In this document: positions 37,861-47,500 of the stretch, one piece after another
How the letters are laid out: the number at the start of each line of letters is the position of its first letter
Position numbering within the stretch: position 1 is the first letter of the stretch
Origin: an uncultured Rhodospirillales bacterium
Lineage (GTDB): Bacteria; Pseudomonadota; Alphaproteobacteria; Acetobacterales; Acetobacteraceae
Assembly: GCA_903928895.1 (NCBI GenBank)
Contig: CAIYSR010000012.1
Location: forward strand, 1 to 50,280
Direction: 5' to 3'
DNA length: 50,280 bases
Position numbers and translations under genes: made by a program
Notes under the pieces: model-generated
Databases searched by the model: none
Told to the model about the DNA's origin: nothing
The model's input: the letters and a program-made list of their open reading frames with translations, nothing else

Positions 37861-38420
37861 CTACGCCGCTGGCGGAGTAACCCTGGCGGCAGCGATTTCG
37901 TTGAAAACGCGGTCATCGCGATCCCGCACCGCCTGCTTCCCGGTGAACAACTGCCAGCGCAGGATGGCGACGTCGCAGTAGGCCGGGCTGATCTCCATCG
38001 CCAGGCACGCCCGCCCAGTGGTCTCGGCGGCGATGATCGTCGTGCCGCTGCCGCTGAACGGCTCGTAGATCGCCTGGCCCGCCTCGCTGTTGTTGATCAT
38101 CGACCGGCGCAGGCACTCGACCGGCTTCTGCGTGCTGTGCACAGTCGCCGCGTCCTCATCGCCGCCGTAGCGGTATTGGCGCCCGCGCCGCAGCGTGTGC
38201 ACCGGCGAGAGGGCCCTCCCTTCGATCCCGAAGATGAGGCCCCGCAGCAACGCCAGTGTCTGCGAGCGGTTCTGTTTGGCCTTGGTCCGGAGGCGGACCT
38301 GCAACATGGCATGCACCCGGTTCCACAGGTCTAGCGGCACGATGGCTTGATGCTCCTCCTTGTGAATCATGCCCTTGGCCGGCACCCGCGCACCGTTGTC
38401 GAGAGCCTCGAACCCGCCGG
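37861..38420 (-). pseudogene. Chimeric remnant: serine-recombinase fragment fused in frame to DNA methyltransferase C-terminus
   Basis: An open frame ends at 37861. Its first part (from about 38415) reads KGMIHKEEHQAIVPLDLWNRV and GRALSPVHTLRRGRQYRY, matching the Recombinase domain region of large serine recombinases, without the catalytic N-terminus. From about 38165 it switches to HSTQKPVECLRR and YEPFSGSGTTIIAAETTGRA, then ISPAYCDVAILRW: the TQKP and FxGxGxT motif I end of a permuted N6-adenine/N4-cytosine DNA methyltransferase. The DPPY half is absent. Both are typical phage or island genes, so this is a deletion scar. It is probably non-functional. Confidence 0.7.
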
Positions 38421-38819
38421 CTTGCCGCCACAGCAGGGGCACATCGTCGGTGCGGCGAGCACGACCCGGTCGCGCGGCAGATCCGCCGGCAGTGGCGCGC
38501 GCACGGGTTTTATCCGAGTGAACGGGCGCACCGACGTCGTGTCGGTATCGCCGAGCCCGGCGGCCTCGGCAACCTCGCTGGCGGCCGACTCGAGTTCCTC
38601 GAGTTGCATCTCCAATTGGTCGAGCAGCTTGGGGCCGCGCTCGGCGGAGGCGCCGAAGCGATCGCGCTTCAACTGGGCGATCAGAAGCTTGAGATGCGCC
38701 ACCATCGCTTCCGCGCCCGAGGCCCGAGCTTGCGATTCGAGCCGGGCCGCACGCTCGGCGGCCAGCGCCGCACGCAGCGCGTCGATTTCGGCGGGCAGGC
38801 TGTCGGGGGCGGTGCTCAC
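38400..38819 (-). pseudogene. IS66-family TnpC transposase, N-terminal remnant
   Basis: Starting at ATG 38819, the frame gives a coiled-coil (LPAEIDALRAALAAERAARL, LLIAQLKRDRFGASAERG) and the zinc-finger MCPCCGG. That is the N-terminal leucine-zipper plus zinc-finger arrangement of IS66 TnpC. After about residue 140 it diverges into the serine-recombinase remnant and stops out of frame at 38367, so the whole DDE domain is lost. It belongs with the broken tnpB at 38891-39238. Confidence 0.8.
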
Positions 38820-38890
38820 GGAACGTATTGAATCACGATGATCTGTAGCTGTGCACTCACTATTTGCCGATCCAGACCTTCAACTCGACG

Positions 38891-39238
38891 TCATCCCGCA
38901 AGCTCTGGCCGCCAGGTCCGCTGCGGGTGCCGCCAGTCGATCCCCTCCAGCATGTAGCCCAGCTGCGCCGCCGTGATGGCGACCACACCGTCGGCCGGCG
39001 TCGGCCAGATAAACCGCCCGCACTCCAGCCGCTTGGCATACAACGACATGCCCAACTCGTCGTGCCAGAGGAACTTCACCAGGTCGCCGCGCTTGCCGCG
39101 GAACACACAGAGATCCCCGGCATGCGGATCGCGGTGCAGCGCCTGCTGCACCTACAGCGCCAGACCATTCATGCCGCGCCGCATGTCGGTGGTCCCGGAC
39201 GCGAGCCACACACGCATGCCGGATGCCGGCATGATCAT
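38891..39238 (-). pseudogene. IS66-family TnpB with an in-frame TAG
   Basis: The frame starts MIMPASGMRVWLASGTTDMR at 39238 and reaches NGLAL, where a TAG at 39152-39154 replaces an expected Gln codon (CAG). It then continues VQQALHRDPHAGDLCVFRGK, KFLWHDELGMSLYAKRLE and ends RTWRPELAG. These are the complete hallmarks of the IS66 TnpB (PF05717), otherwise intact. The ATG overlaps the TGA of a preceding tnpA tail (METALRRVMSVLRG), as in normal IS66 operons. The tnpA tail itself is cut at about 39276, where the second IS66 element begins. Confidence 0.85.
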
Positions 39239-39359
39239 CCTCGTAGAACCGACATCACGCGCCGTAGCGCCGTCTCCATCCGGCGAGGGCCACCTTCCCT
39301 GCTCACGGGGTGCCCTTTGATCTTACGGGCGTTGTTTCGAGCGCCGTTAAGGTCAGGGC

Positions 39360-39767
39360 ATGGGTGGGCAGATGGAGATCATCACCGGGGTTGAGCGGCG
39401 GAGGCGGTGGCGGGTTGGGGACAAGCTGCGGATCCTGGCCGAGCTGGATGAACCCGGCGTCAAGTTCAACGACGTCGCCCGTCGTCACGACCTGAGCCGC
39501 AGGCTGCTGTGGCAGTGGCGCGATGCACAGCGGGGCGGTCAGTTGGTGGAGGATGCATCGGTGTTCCTGCCCGTGCGGGTCGCCATGGACCGCCAGCCGC
39601 GGCCCGCATCCCCTTCTGTTCCAGCATCAGGCGGACGACCGCCCCGGCGGGACCGGGCGGGGCGGGGACGGATCGAGGTGATGTTGCCGGATGGGGTGGT
39701 GCTGCGCATCGACGCAGGCGTCAGCACGGCGACGCTTCGCGGGGTGCTTGCGGCGTTGCGCGGATGA
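39360..39767 (+). CDS. IS66-family TnpA (OrfA)
   Basis: A 135-residue protein, the usual size for IS66 accessory TnpA. It opens MEIITGVERRRRWRVGDKLR and has a helix-turn-helix RRHDLSRRLLWQWRDAQRGG, then ends IDAGVSTATLRGVLAALRG. TnpA is needed with TnpB and TnpC for IS66 transposition in characterised members. The TGA overlaps the tnpB ATG as ATGA. It appears intact, unlike the rest of the element's transposase genes. Confidence 0.9.
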   Translation: MGGQMEIITGVERRRRWRVGDKLRILAELDEPGVKFNDVARRHDLSRRLLWQWRDAQRGGQLVEDASVFLPVRVAMDRQPRPASPSVPASGGRPPRRDRAGRGRIEVMLPDGVVLRIDAGVSTATLRGVLAALRG

Positions 39768-40564
39768 TCCCGGTCCCGGCCGGGGTGCGGGTCTGGCTCG
39801 CGGTGGGCCAGACGGACATGCGGCGCGGCATGAACGGTCTGGCCCTCCAGGTGCAGCAGGCGTTGCAGCGCGACCGCGGCAGCGTGCACCCGGGCCGGCA
39901 CCTTGCCGGATACAGCGGCATCTTCCAGGCCGACGCCTATGCCGGGTTCAGCGACCTGTATCATCCAGGCCGACAACACGGCCCCCTGACGGAGGCCGCA
40001 TGTTGGGCGCACGGCCGGCGCAAGCTGTTCGCGCAGGCCCAACTGGCCAAAGCGCCGATCGCCGCCGAGGCGGTGCGCCGCATCGACGCGATCTTCGACG
40101 TCGAGCGCGACATCAACGGCATGCCCACGGCCGAGCGCCAGGCGGCCCGGCAGCAACGCGCAGCACCACTGGTCGCCGGGCTCGAAACCTGGATGCGCGC
40201 CGAGCGCGGCAAGCTGTCCCGCCACTCCGACGTCGCCCGCGCCATGGACTACATGCTCAAGCGCTGGACGGCGTTCACCCGGTTCCTGGACGACGGCCGC
40301 ATCTGCCTGACCAACAACGCCGCCGAGCGGGCACTCCGTGGGATCGCAATAGGCCGCAAGGCCTGGTTGTTCGCGGGCTCGGACCGGGGCGGCGAGCGGG
40401 CGGCGGCGATCTACACGCTGATCGTCACCGCCAAGCTGAACGGACTCGACCCGCGTGCCTGGCTCGCCGACGTGCTCCGCCGCATCGCCGATCACCCAGC
40501 GTCGCGGCTCGACGAGCTGCTGCCCTGGAACTGTACGGAACAGGCTGCCAAACTGGCGGCATGA
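39764..40564 (+). pseudogene. In-frame fusion of IS66 tnpB 5' end to tnpC 3' end
   Basis: The frame starts as TnpB (MIPVPAGVRVWLAVGQTDMR, then ALQVQQALQRDRG, about 40 residues). It then switches to the C-terminal part of TnpC: AGYSGIFQADAYAGFSDLY, TEAACWAHGRRKLFAQ and CLTNNAAERALRGIAIGRK. Roughly the last 70 residues of TnpB and the leucine-zipper, zinc-finger and first part of the DDE domain of TnpC are missing, so the 266-residue product should not be an active transposase. The reading frame is nevertheless preserved across the join and the stop overlaps an ATG of the next gene region (ATGA at 40561). Confidence 0.85.
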
Positions 40565-40688
40565 ACCCGACCGGTAGACGCCCACCAAAGACACCGCGCA
40601 GCATAGATCTGGCGCCGTCGACAGCTTCAACCAGATCTGCACGGTACGGATCGAGCTGCTGGACACCGACCCGCCGATCTGGCGCGAG

Positions 40689-41219
40689 GTGGAGGCGCCA
40701 ACTTCCATCACGCTCAAGGTGCTGCACGACATCGTCCAGATCACTATGGGCTGGCTCGACCAGCATCTGTGGGAGTTCACGATCGACAAGAAGGGCTATG
40801 GGCCGCCGATGGACGAGCACTGGGGCGCCGCACCAACCACCGACGCCATCAAGGTCCGCCTGCGCGACGTCCTGAAGCCCCGCAAAACGACCATCGACTA
40901 CCTCTACGACTTCGGCGACAGCTGGCACCACCGCATCACCGTCACCAAAGTCCGCCCCGGCCTGCCCGACGTCTCCTACCCGCACTACGTCGGCGGCGAA
41001 TGGGGCTGCCCGCCCGAGGACTGCGGCGGCATCCCCGGCTACTACAACATGCTCGACGCCCTCGCCGACCCCGAGCACCCAGACCATGCCGAAGTTGCCG
41101 AATACCTGGAAGACTGGGACCCCAAGGAGATCGACGAGTTCCCCCTCCGGATCGCCCTCAGCCGCATCGCCAACCGACGCAACGCGGCGCGCACAAGGAT
41201 CGCGAAGAAGACCTCCTGA
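40689..41219 (+). CDS. pRiA4b ORF-3-like (IS1096 passenger TnpR-type) protein, start uncertain
   Basis: From GTG 40689 a 176-residue frame reads SITLKVLHDIVQITMGWLDQ, YLYDFGDSWHHRITV and CPPEDCGGIPGYYNMLDALA, the hallmark motifs of PF07929. The family is found as passengers of transposons and plasmids; its function is not established to my knowledge. The expected N-terminal strand, FNQICTVRIELLDTDPPIWR, lies upstream in the same frame but has no start codon before a TAG at 40575. An ATG at 40561 (MNPTGRRPPKTPRS) overlaps the transposase stop in another frame. One indel near 40615 would connect it, suggesting a frameshifted 5' end. Confidence 0.75.
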   Translation: MEAPTSITLKVLHDIVQITMGWLDQHLWEFTIDKKGYGPPMDEHWGAAPTTDAIKVRLRDVLKPRKTTIDYLYDFGDSWHHRITVTKVRPGLPDVSYPHYVGGEWGCPPEDCGGIPGYYNMLDALADPEHPDHAEVAEYLEDWDPKEIDEFPLRIALSRIANRRNAARTRIAKKTS

Positions 41220-41273
41220 TCCCGGCAATCAGACCCGTCCAAGCTCAGCCACGGCCTTCACCGGATGGATACA

Positions 41274-41542
41274 CAGTGGCAGCCTTACCGTTGATTCTCT
41301 TCATCCGCAGCAGATGAGCGGCCCCGAACTAGCCACGCAAGGCGGTCGTCACCGGAGGGAAACCTTGATTCCGGCCAATCAATGGCATGATCGCTCGCTC
41401 GATCCCTCGGACCCGTTGGCCTGCAAGTTGGACAGCTCCAACGACCCCGCTGCGAGTGGGACGTTTCCGGCACATCGGTGAATTCGACAGCCTTGACTTG
41501 GCGGCGATGGACGCCTCGTGGCTGCCGTAGTCTCCGGATCGG
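41274..41542. other. Non-coding stretch between the IS66 element and the giant gene
   Basis: About 270 bases of normal composition. I find no frame with coding bias, no RNA gene and no clear terminator after the giant gene's TAG at 41543. Confidence 0.45.
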
Positions 41543-44500
41543 CTATGCGTGGAGCAATGCAATGCCATGGTGGCCGTCGTCGACAAGCGAGAATGATGCC
41601 GCAGTAAAAGTGCCAGAAAAATTAATACCCACCGCATTTGTGCCGTCTGAAACGGTCAAATGTCCTGGATTGGTGTAGGTGAAGGACGCCTGTCCACCGA
41701 AATACAAGCCAGAAAGGTCAATCGTATCACCCTTTATGAAGCCGTTAATTGAGGACTGCATCGAGCTGGTCCCTGTATCTTGAATCTGGATCGCTTCGCC
41801 GGATTTCAGGAATTTCATTGTCACTGATGAACTCGTCGTTAAATGACTCAAGGTCAAATTTGAAGCTCCATCGAGAATGAATGTTTCTGGGCCTGATATT
41901 GCCTGAGCAACCGACATTGCACCGCCACCAATATAGGCAGTCCCGGAACTTGAAATCGACGCGGATATTGAACCATTTGTGGTAATATATGTCGTGCCGC
42001 TCGATCCCAATATTATCGACGATCCGTCCCCGACGGTGACGGCGTTGGCATCCCCGGCGACGACCACATTGCTATTGGCACCTGCAATGAAGTTGTTTCC
42101 AGTAGCCCCAAGGGCGACGGTCAGGGTATTCCCCGCCCCGAGAACGCCACTGTTGCCCGACCCGGTGACGGTGATAGTGGCGTTGTTGAGGAGGTTGACG
42201 GAGTCGTTCGCACCGGCAAGCGTCACAGTGCCGCCGCTCTCGAGGGGGGTCCCGTTGAGGGCGTTGCCGCTGCCGGCTACGGTGGCGGTGACGCTGCCGC
42301 CAACCCACGCTACGTCGTTGGTGCCGTTCTCGAACACGGTGGCGTTGTTGAGGTAGGCAACGAAGTTACTAGTGCCGCCAAGTGTTACAGTACCGCCGCT
42401 CTGGAGTGAGGTCCCGTAGAGAGAGTTGCCACTTCCGGCTACAGTGGCGTTGATGCTACCGCCAACCAACGCCACGTCGGCGGTGCCATTCTCGATTACG
42501 GTGGCGTTGTTCAGGAGATTGACGGCGTTATTCGTGCCGCCCAGGGTCACCGTGCCACCGTTCTCAGTTGCAGTCCCGTTGAGAGCGTTATTGCTGCCGG
42601 CCACGGTGGCCGTCACGCTCCCGCCAACCCACACCACGGCGTTGGTGCCGTTCTCGACAACGGTGCCATTGTTCAGGAAGTTGAAGGAGTTATGATCGCC
42701 GCCGAGCGTCACAGTACCGCCGCTCTGGAGTGTGCTCCCCCAGAGCACGTTGCCACTGCCGGCCATGGCGGCGGTGACGTCGTAACCAACCACGAAACTA
42801 CCGCCCGAACTCGCAGGAGTGAAATTCAGCGTATTCCCGGCTCCGAGGACACCATTGTTGCCCGCCCCTGTGACCGTGATGGTGGTATTGTTGAGCCGGT
42901 TGACGACGTTATTCGTGCCGCCCAGCGTCACTGTGCCGCCGCTCTGGAGTTGCGCGTCAGTGCCATTGAGAGCGTTGGAACTTCCGGCAAGCGTGGCAGT
43001 GACATTGCTACCCACCCATACCACACTGCTTGTCCCGCTCTCGGCCACGGTGGCGTTGGCATCTACTTGCACGACCGCTTGAGACCCGAGGATGTTGACC
43101 GATGTCACGCCCGCCATGCTGGCCGCCACGTTGCCGGTTCCGCTCAGAATGATCGTGTTGGGGCCTGTTCCGCCAACAATGGTGCCGCCATTGCCAACGG
43201 CCACCAGAACCGCCGGTCCCGTCCCGCCAGTTAGATTGCCGCCTGCGGGCGCCACCTGGATCGCTGCTCCCACCGGAGCCGCCCCGCCCACCGCCGCCTC
43301 GGCGACGGCCAGATTGGCAATCTGCGCCGTGCCTAGGGTCAATCCGCTGGCCAATGCAATGGATTGGAGCGGGGCCGTCGGTGACGCCCACCAACTGTTG
43401 AGCGTGACCACCGAGGTGGTCCCGGACTGCTGAACCACCAGGTTGTCACCAGACCGGGTAAACCAGAGGTTCGACAAATCCAGGCCCGAGCCGAACACCA
43501 ACTGGCCTGACGGACCGGCGTTGCTGGTTGAGCCGTTGACGATCACGTTCCGGCCGAACCCGTTATTGAGAATATAGATGTCATTACCACTGCCAATATA
43601 GGTGTCGTTGCCGCGACCCCCTTGCAGGGTAACCGTCGAACCGGATGGCGCGATGAGAGTGTCATTTCCATCGCCGCCGATTGCGGTCGTGATATGTGTA
43701 GTGGGGTCGATCGTCACAGACCGGCCGGCAATGACACTGTTGGTGGAGCCGGGAGTCAGGTCGAGGGTACTTCCCGAGGAGACCGCCGCAGCATTGAGTG
43801 TGTCTCCGTTTCCGGTTCCCACCAGCGTGCCACGCGCCACATTCTTGGGATCGTCCGTCAGACTGCCGAATTCGTCGGTATAAATATAGGTCTGACCGAG
43901 TCTGCCCACCCCTGGATTACTGCCGAACACGTCCAGGTTCCAACTTGATACGACCGTCAATGAATTGGCGCCGGAAGCGTCGGATATCGAAAGAGTCCAG
44001 TTGCCAACGTAGTTCTCGCCGCGACTCTGCTGTGTTTCAAATGCATATACGAAACTGGATTGCAATGCGAAGTCTGCGGGATCGGCGGACGCGCCCCCGG
44101 GCATTTGTGATCCGGGACGGTTCATCAGAACCGACTTTGTCCCACTGGGCGAGGTAAGAGTGATGGTTAGGTTTTCACGAACAACGTTCATAAGGGCCAC
44201 AGTTACAAGAACCGACTCGACCGAAGTCGGGTCAGATTGGCCATTCGCATTGTGAAGCGAGAGCGTGGCGTGGCCAGCAGTGTCAGAGAATGTTCCAGCC
44301 GACAGTACTACGTTTGACCTTTTTCCGGTCAGGGACACATCTGGAAGCGCTGGCATTGGGTTCCAGGTTTCCGCCAATCGGACAGCCGCGCGGGCATCCA
44401 CTTCGCCGTACCCGTAGTCGGAGCTATCGTGCAGTGATCCGCCATTCCAGTTGGTTGCGCCGTTGTAGAACCAGCCGCTTCCCGGGGGAGAGCTCATCGT

Positions 44501-47500
44501 GAACGGATCTGTATCCGTTGTATCCACTTTGATGGCGGTGTACGCCAGTATCTGCTGTACGTCGCGATATGTCAGTTTTGGATTGGCCTGCAGCATAAGT
44601 GCCACAACACCGGACACGATTGGCGCGGCGTACGATGTTCCCTGGGCCGTCTCATAGTCTGCGCCAAATTGTTGGCCGTATTCGTTTGCGAATGTCACAC
44701 CGGTTGACAAGATGTGGTCAGCAGGTGCCGAGACCAGAATCGATGCGCCAGGAGAGCTGAATGGCTTCTCCGAAATCTGCAACGACCCTACATCGGTCGC
44801 GGCATATACGGCACCTACGGTAATTTCGTAGGGAAACTCGGTAACAAGAGTGTCGTTGGTTGTCTGCCCCGCGGCCCGGCCGTTGCCTGCGGAAAACACA
44901 ACTATAGTACCCAAGCCGCCGCGGCCCGTTGTTACTGCCGAATACATCGCATTGAGGATCGCATAAATTCCCGCGCTAGAACCACCCAGGCCTGCAAATG
45001 CTGGACCTAGCGCAAAGCTATTATTAGCTACATCGTAATTTAACCACCCGAGCAAATTTTGAGCGTTGCTGGGTGTATTACCGTTGTCGCCAGTGTTACT
45101 GGTCGGAGCTCCAATTGCCACGCTGCTGATCGTAACCCTGGGCGCCACCCCTACAATGCCCACCCCATTTAGCGCCGCGCCGATGACCCCGGCGACCATC
45201 GTCGCGTGGGTGCCGATCTGCTCGGTGCCCGGCGTCCCGTCGATACGTAGCGACGCGCCGGCATTGGCGATCAGGTCGGGATTGGAAAAATCGACATTGC
45301 CAGACGTATCAAAAATACCCACTGAAACGCCCTTGCCGGTGTATTGTGCCAATATCGGAATGCTATCGATGGCCTGGAGAAACCATTCACGCGGAAACTG
45401 TGGATCATTCGGCGCCCCCGGCGGCAGAACGCTAACTGTGCCTGTCAACTCTGCCTTTGTGGTGGTCCCTGGCACAAAGACATTCGCGCCCGGCATCTGG
45501 GCGTCATCCTGAACGTGGTACCGGAAGCTCGGAATGCCGGGGAATCCGGCCGTCGGGGCGAACCAAACATAGGTGCCGATGGCGTCGGCCCCCAGGATGA
45601 CGACGCCGCCGTTGACCGGGGCGGGGTTGGTGTTCATCGCGATCGGATTGCCGTTGTTGTCCAGCAGGTCGCGTATCATCAACTGCCGACCGCTAAAGTC
45701 TTGATCATTGGCGAGGACGGTCGAGGCATAGATTTTGTAGCCGGCTTTGCCGTTGAGCGTAAAAGGCACGGCAACGGCGGGATCGCCGGCATTGATGGTA
45801 TCGTTGACTGGCATTCCCCGCGCTCCCGCGATCATGACTTGTCCGATATCAGCGAAATTCAGCGCCGATATATTACTCATTATAACAAGCCCATCACGGC
45901 CGGGAATATTGTCCGTCACCGAAATCGTGCCGTCCGAGTTCAGCGTCAATTTGTAATCGGTGTAACTTCCATGGAAGCCGACAACCGAAAAGCTTCCGGC
46001 CTTCCCGATGACCGTCATTGCCCCGGCGCCGACGTAGATCTCACTGTTGTTCGTGCCTAGTACAACAGTGTCATGCCCAGGGCCGCCATGGATGACATCG
46101 GATGCCCCAGGGTGCTTCGCTCCCCAGTAACTCAGGCCATCGGCGGTGGTGGCCAGGGCGTACAGCAGGTCGCCGCGCCCGGTACTGGGGTTGCTCGCAA
46201 GGTATTGAATTGCATTGGAGTACTCATTATTCAGCTGGGTAGTTGAAGGCAGTCGACCAAGCATGTTGAGGTATATCTGGTTGACGAATTGGGCATCCGT
46301 GAGCCTACCATAGAGGCTAATGCCCTCCGTGCTGCCGAGAAAGCCCTGAGCGACTTGCTGGGGCGTATGACCACTGTTTATGTAGTTCAGCCAAGCCCGC
46401 AGCCCTCCAGTATCAGATTCGCGCGCGACGCTCGAATTCGTCAGCCCGCCTAGGTAGAGGCGCTCGATAAATGAAAGGTTCGATATCAACCCGGCATTGA
46501 CGTCGTTCGGAAAGGCAGTGTCGGCGTTGCCCGAGCCGCCATAGATCACATCGTTCCCGGAGCCTGCATGGATCACCGAGCCGCCCGGCCCGGCCTCGAT
46601 CAGGTCGTCGCCCGAGCCGCCATTGAGGGCCGAGTTGGCCGCACCGCCGATGATGATGTTGTTGCCTACGCCGCCCTGGATGAAGACGTTCCAAGTGGCG
46701 CCCGACGCATTGAACACACCACCGCCGGCCCCGCCGATCACCTCCTGGAGATTGGAGGTCTTGAGGTCGATATTGGCGGGGTTCGCATCGATCACATTGG
46801 CGATATTGAATCCGCTTCCCCCGCGCACCACCGTATTGGCATTCATCAGGAGGACATTCGTCCCGGCCCCGCCGTTGAGCGTATCGGCTCCGGTACCACC
46901 ACCCAGCCAATAGGTCCCCGTGTCCAGCGTCCCCACAGTGATCGTGTCGCCCTGGGTCGAGCTGAAGACGGCGCGAATATTGTTCGTCGTGATTACGCTG
47001 CCGCTGGTGGCATCGCGCAACGTGCCGCCGGAGATAGTATAGCTGTGAGAGGTGCCGTTCTGTGCGACGAACGTGGTGCTGGCGGCCGCCCCCCCTTCCG
47101 GCGTGGAGGTGATGACCATCCCGCCACCGCTGGCGAAGGATACGTCACCGGTCGTGTCGGTTTGCAGGGTCACGGCGGCGACGGCGCCGGTGGCGCCGTC
47201 GCTTGTGGTGAAGAAAGTCCGGTTGGTGATCCGATTGCCCGCCAAAGTCTCGCCCTGGTTCCTGCTGCCCGCCAGGCTGATCGAGGTGATGTCGAGCGAA
47301 CTCAGGCTGTGCAGCTCCCCCGGCTGGCTGATGCCGTCCTGGTTGACATCCTGCCACACCTGCACTTCGCTGAAGTAGGAGATGTGAGTGTTGGGATCGG
47401 TCAGCGCCGTGGCCACCGAAAAGGAAACCGCACCGGGCTGGGCCAGGCTGACTAGTGCGGCCAGTCCGTCGGTATATTTGCCGGGGGTCGGGCCACCGCG

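Larger units (their letters stand above)
39272..41273 (+). mobile_element. IS66-family element with 20-bp inverted ends, internal deletion and a passenger gene
   Basis: GTCTCCATCCGGCGAGGGCC (39272-39291) and the reverse complement of the bases at 41254-41273 agree at 17 of 20 positions. Between them lie a complete tnpA, a tnpB 5' end joined to the tnpC 3' end, and a pRiA4b ORF-3-like gene. The left end cuts into the tnpA tail of the minus-strand IS66 copy, so this element appears to have inserted there. I find no matching 8-bp target duplication at the two ends, which suggests later rearrangement. Confidence 0.75.

Noticed and set aside
42188-43063. CRISPR-like array
   Set aside because: The periodic units are 162 bp, in frame within a protein-coding gene, with no short repeats separated by unique spacers.
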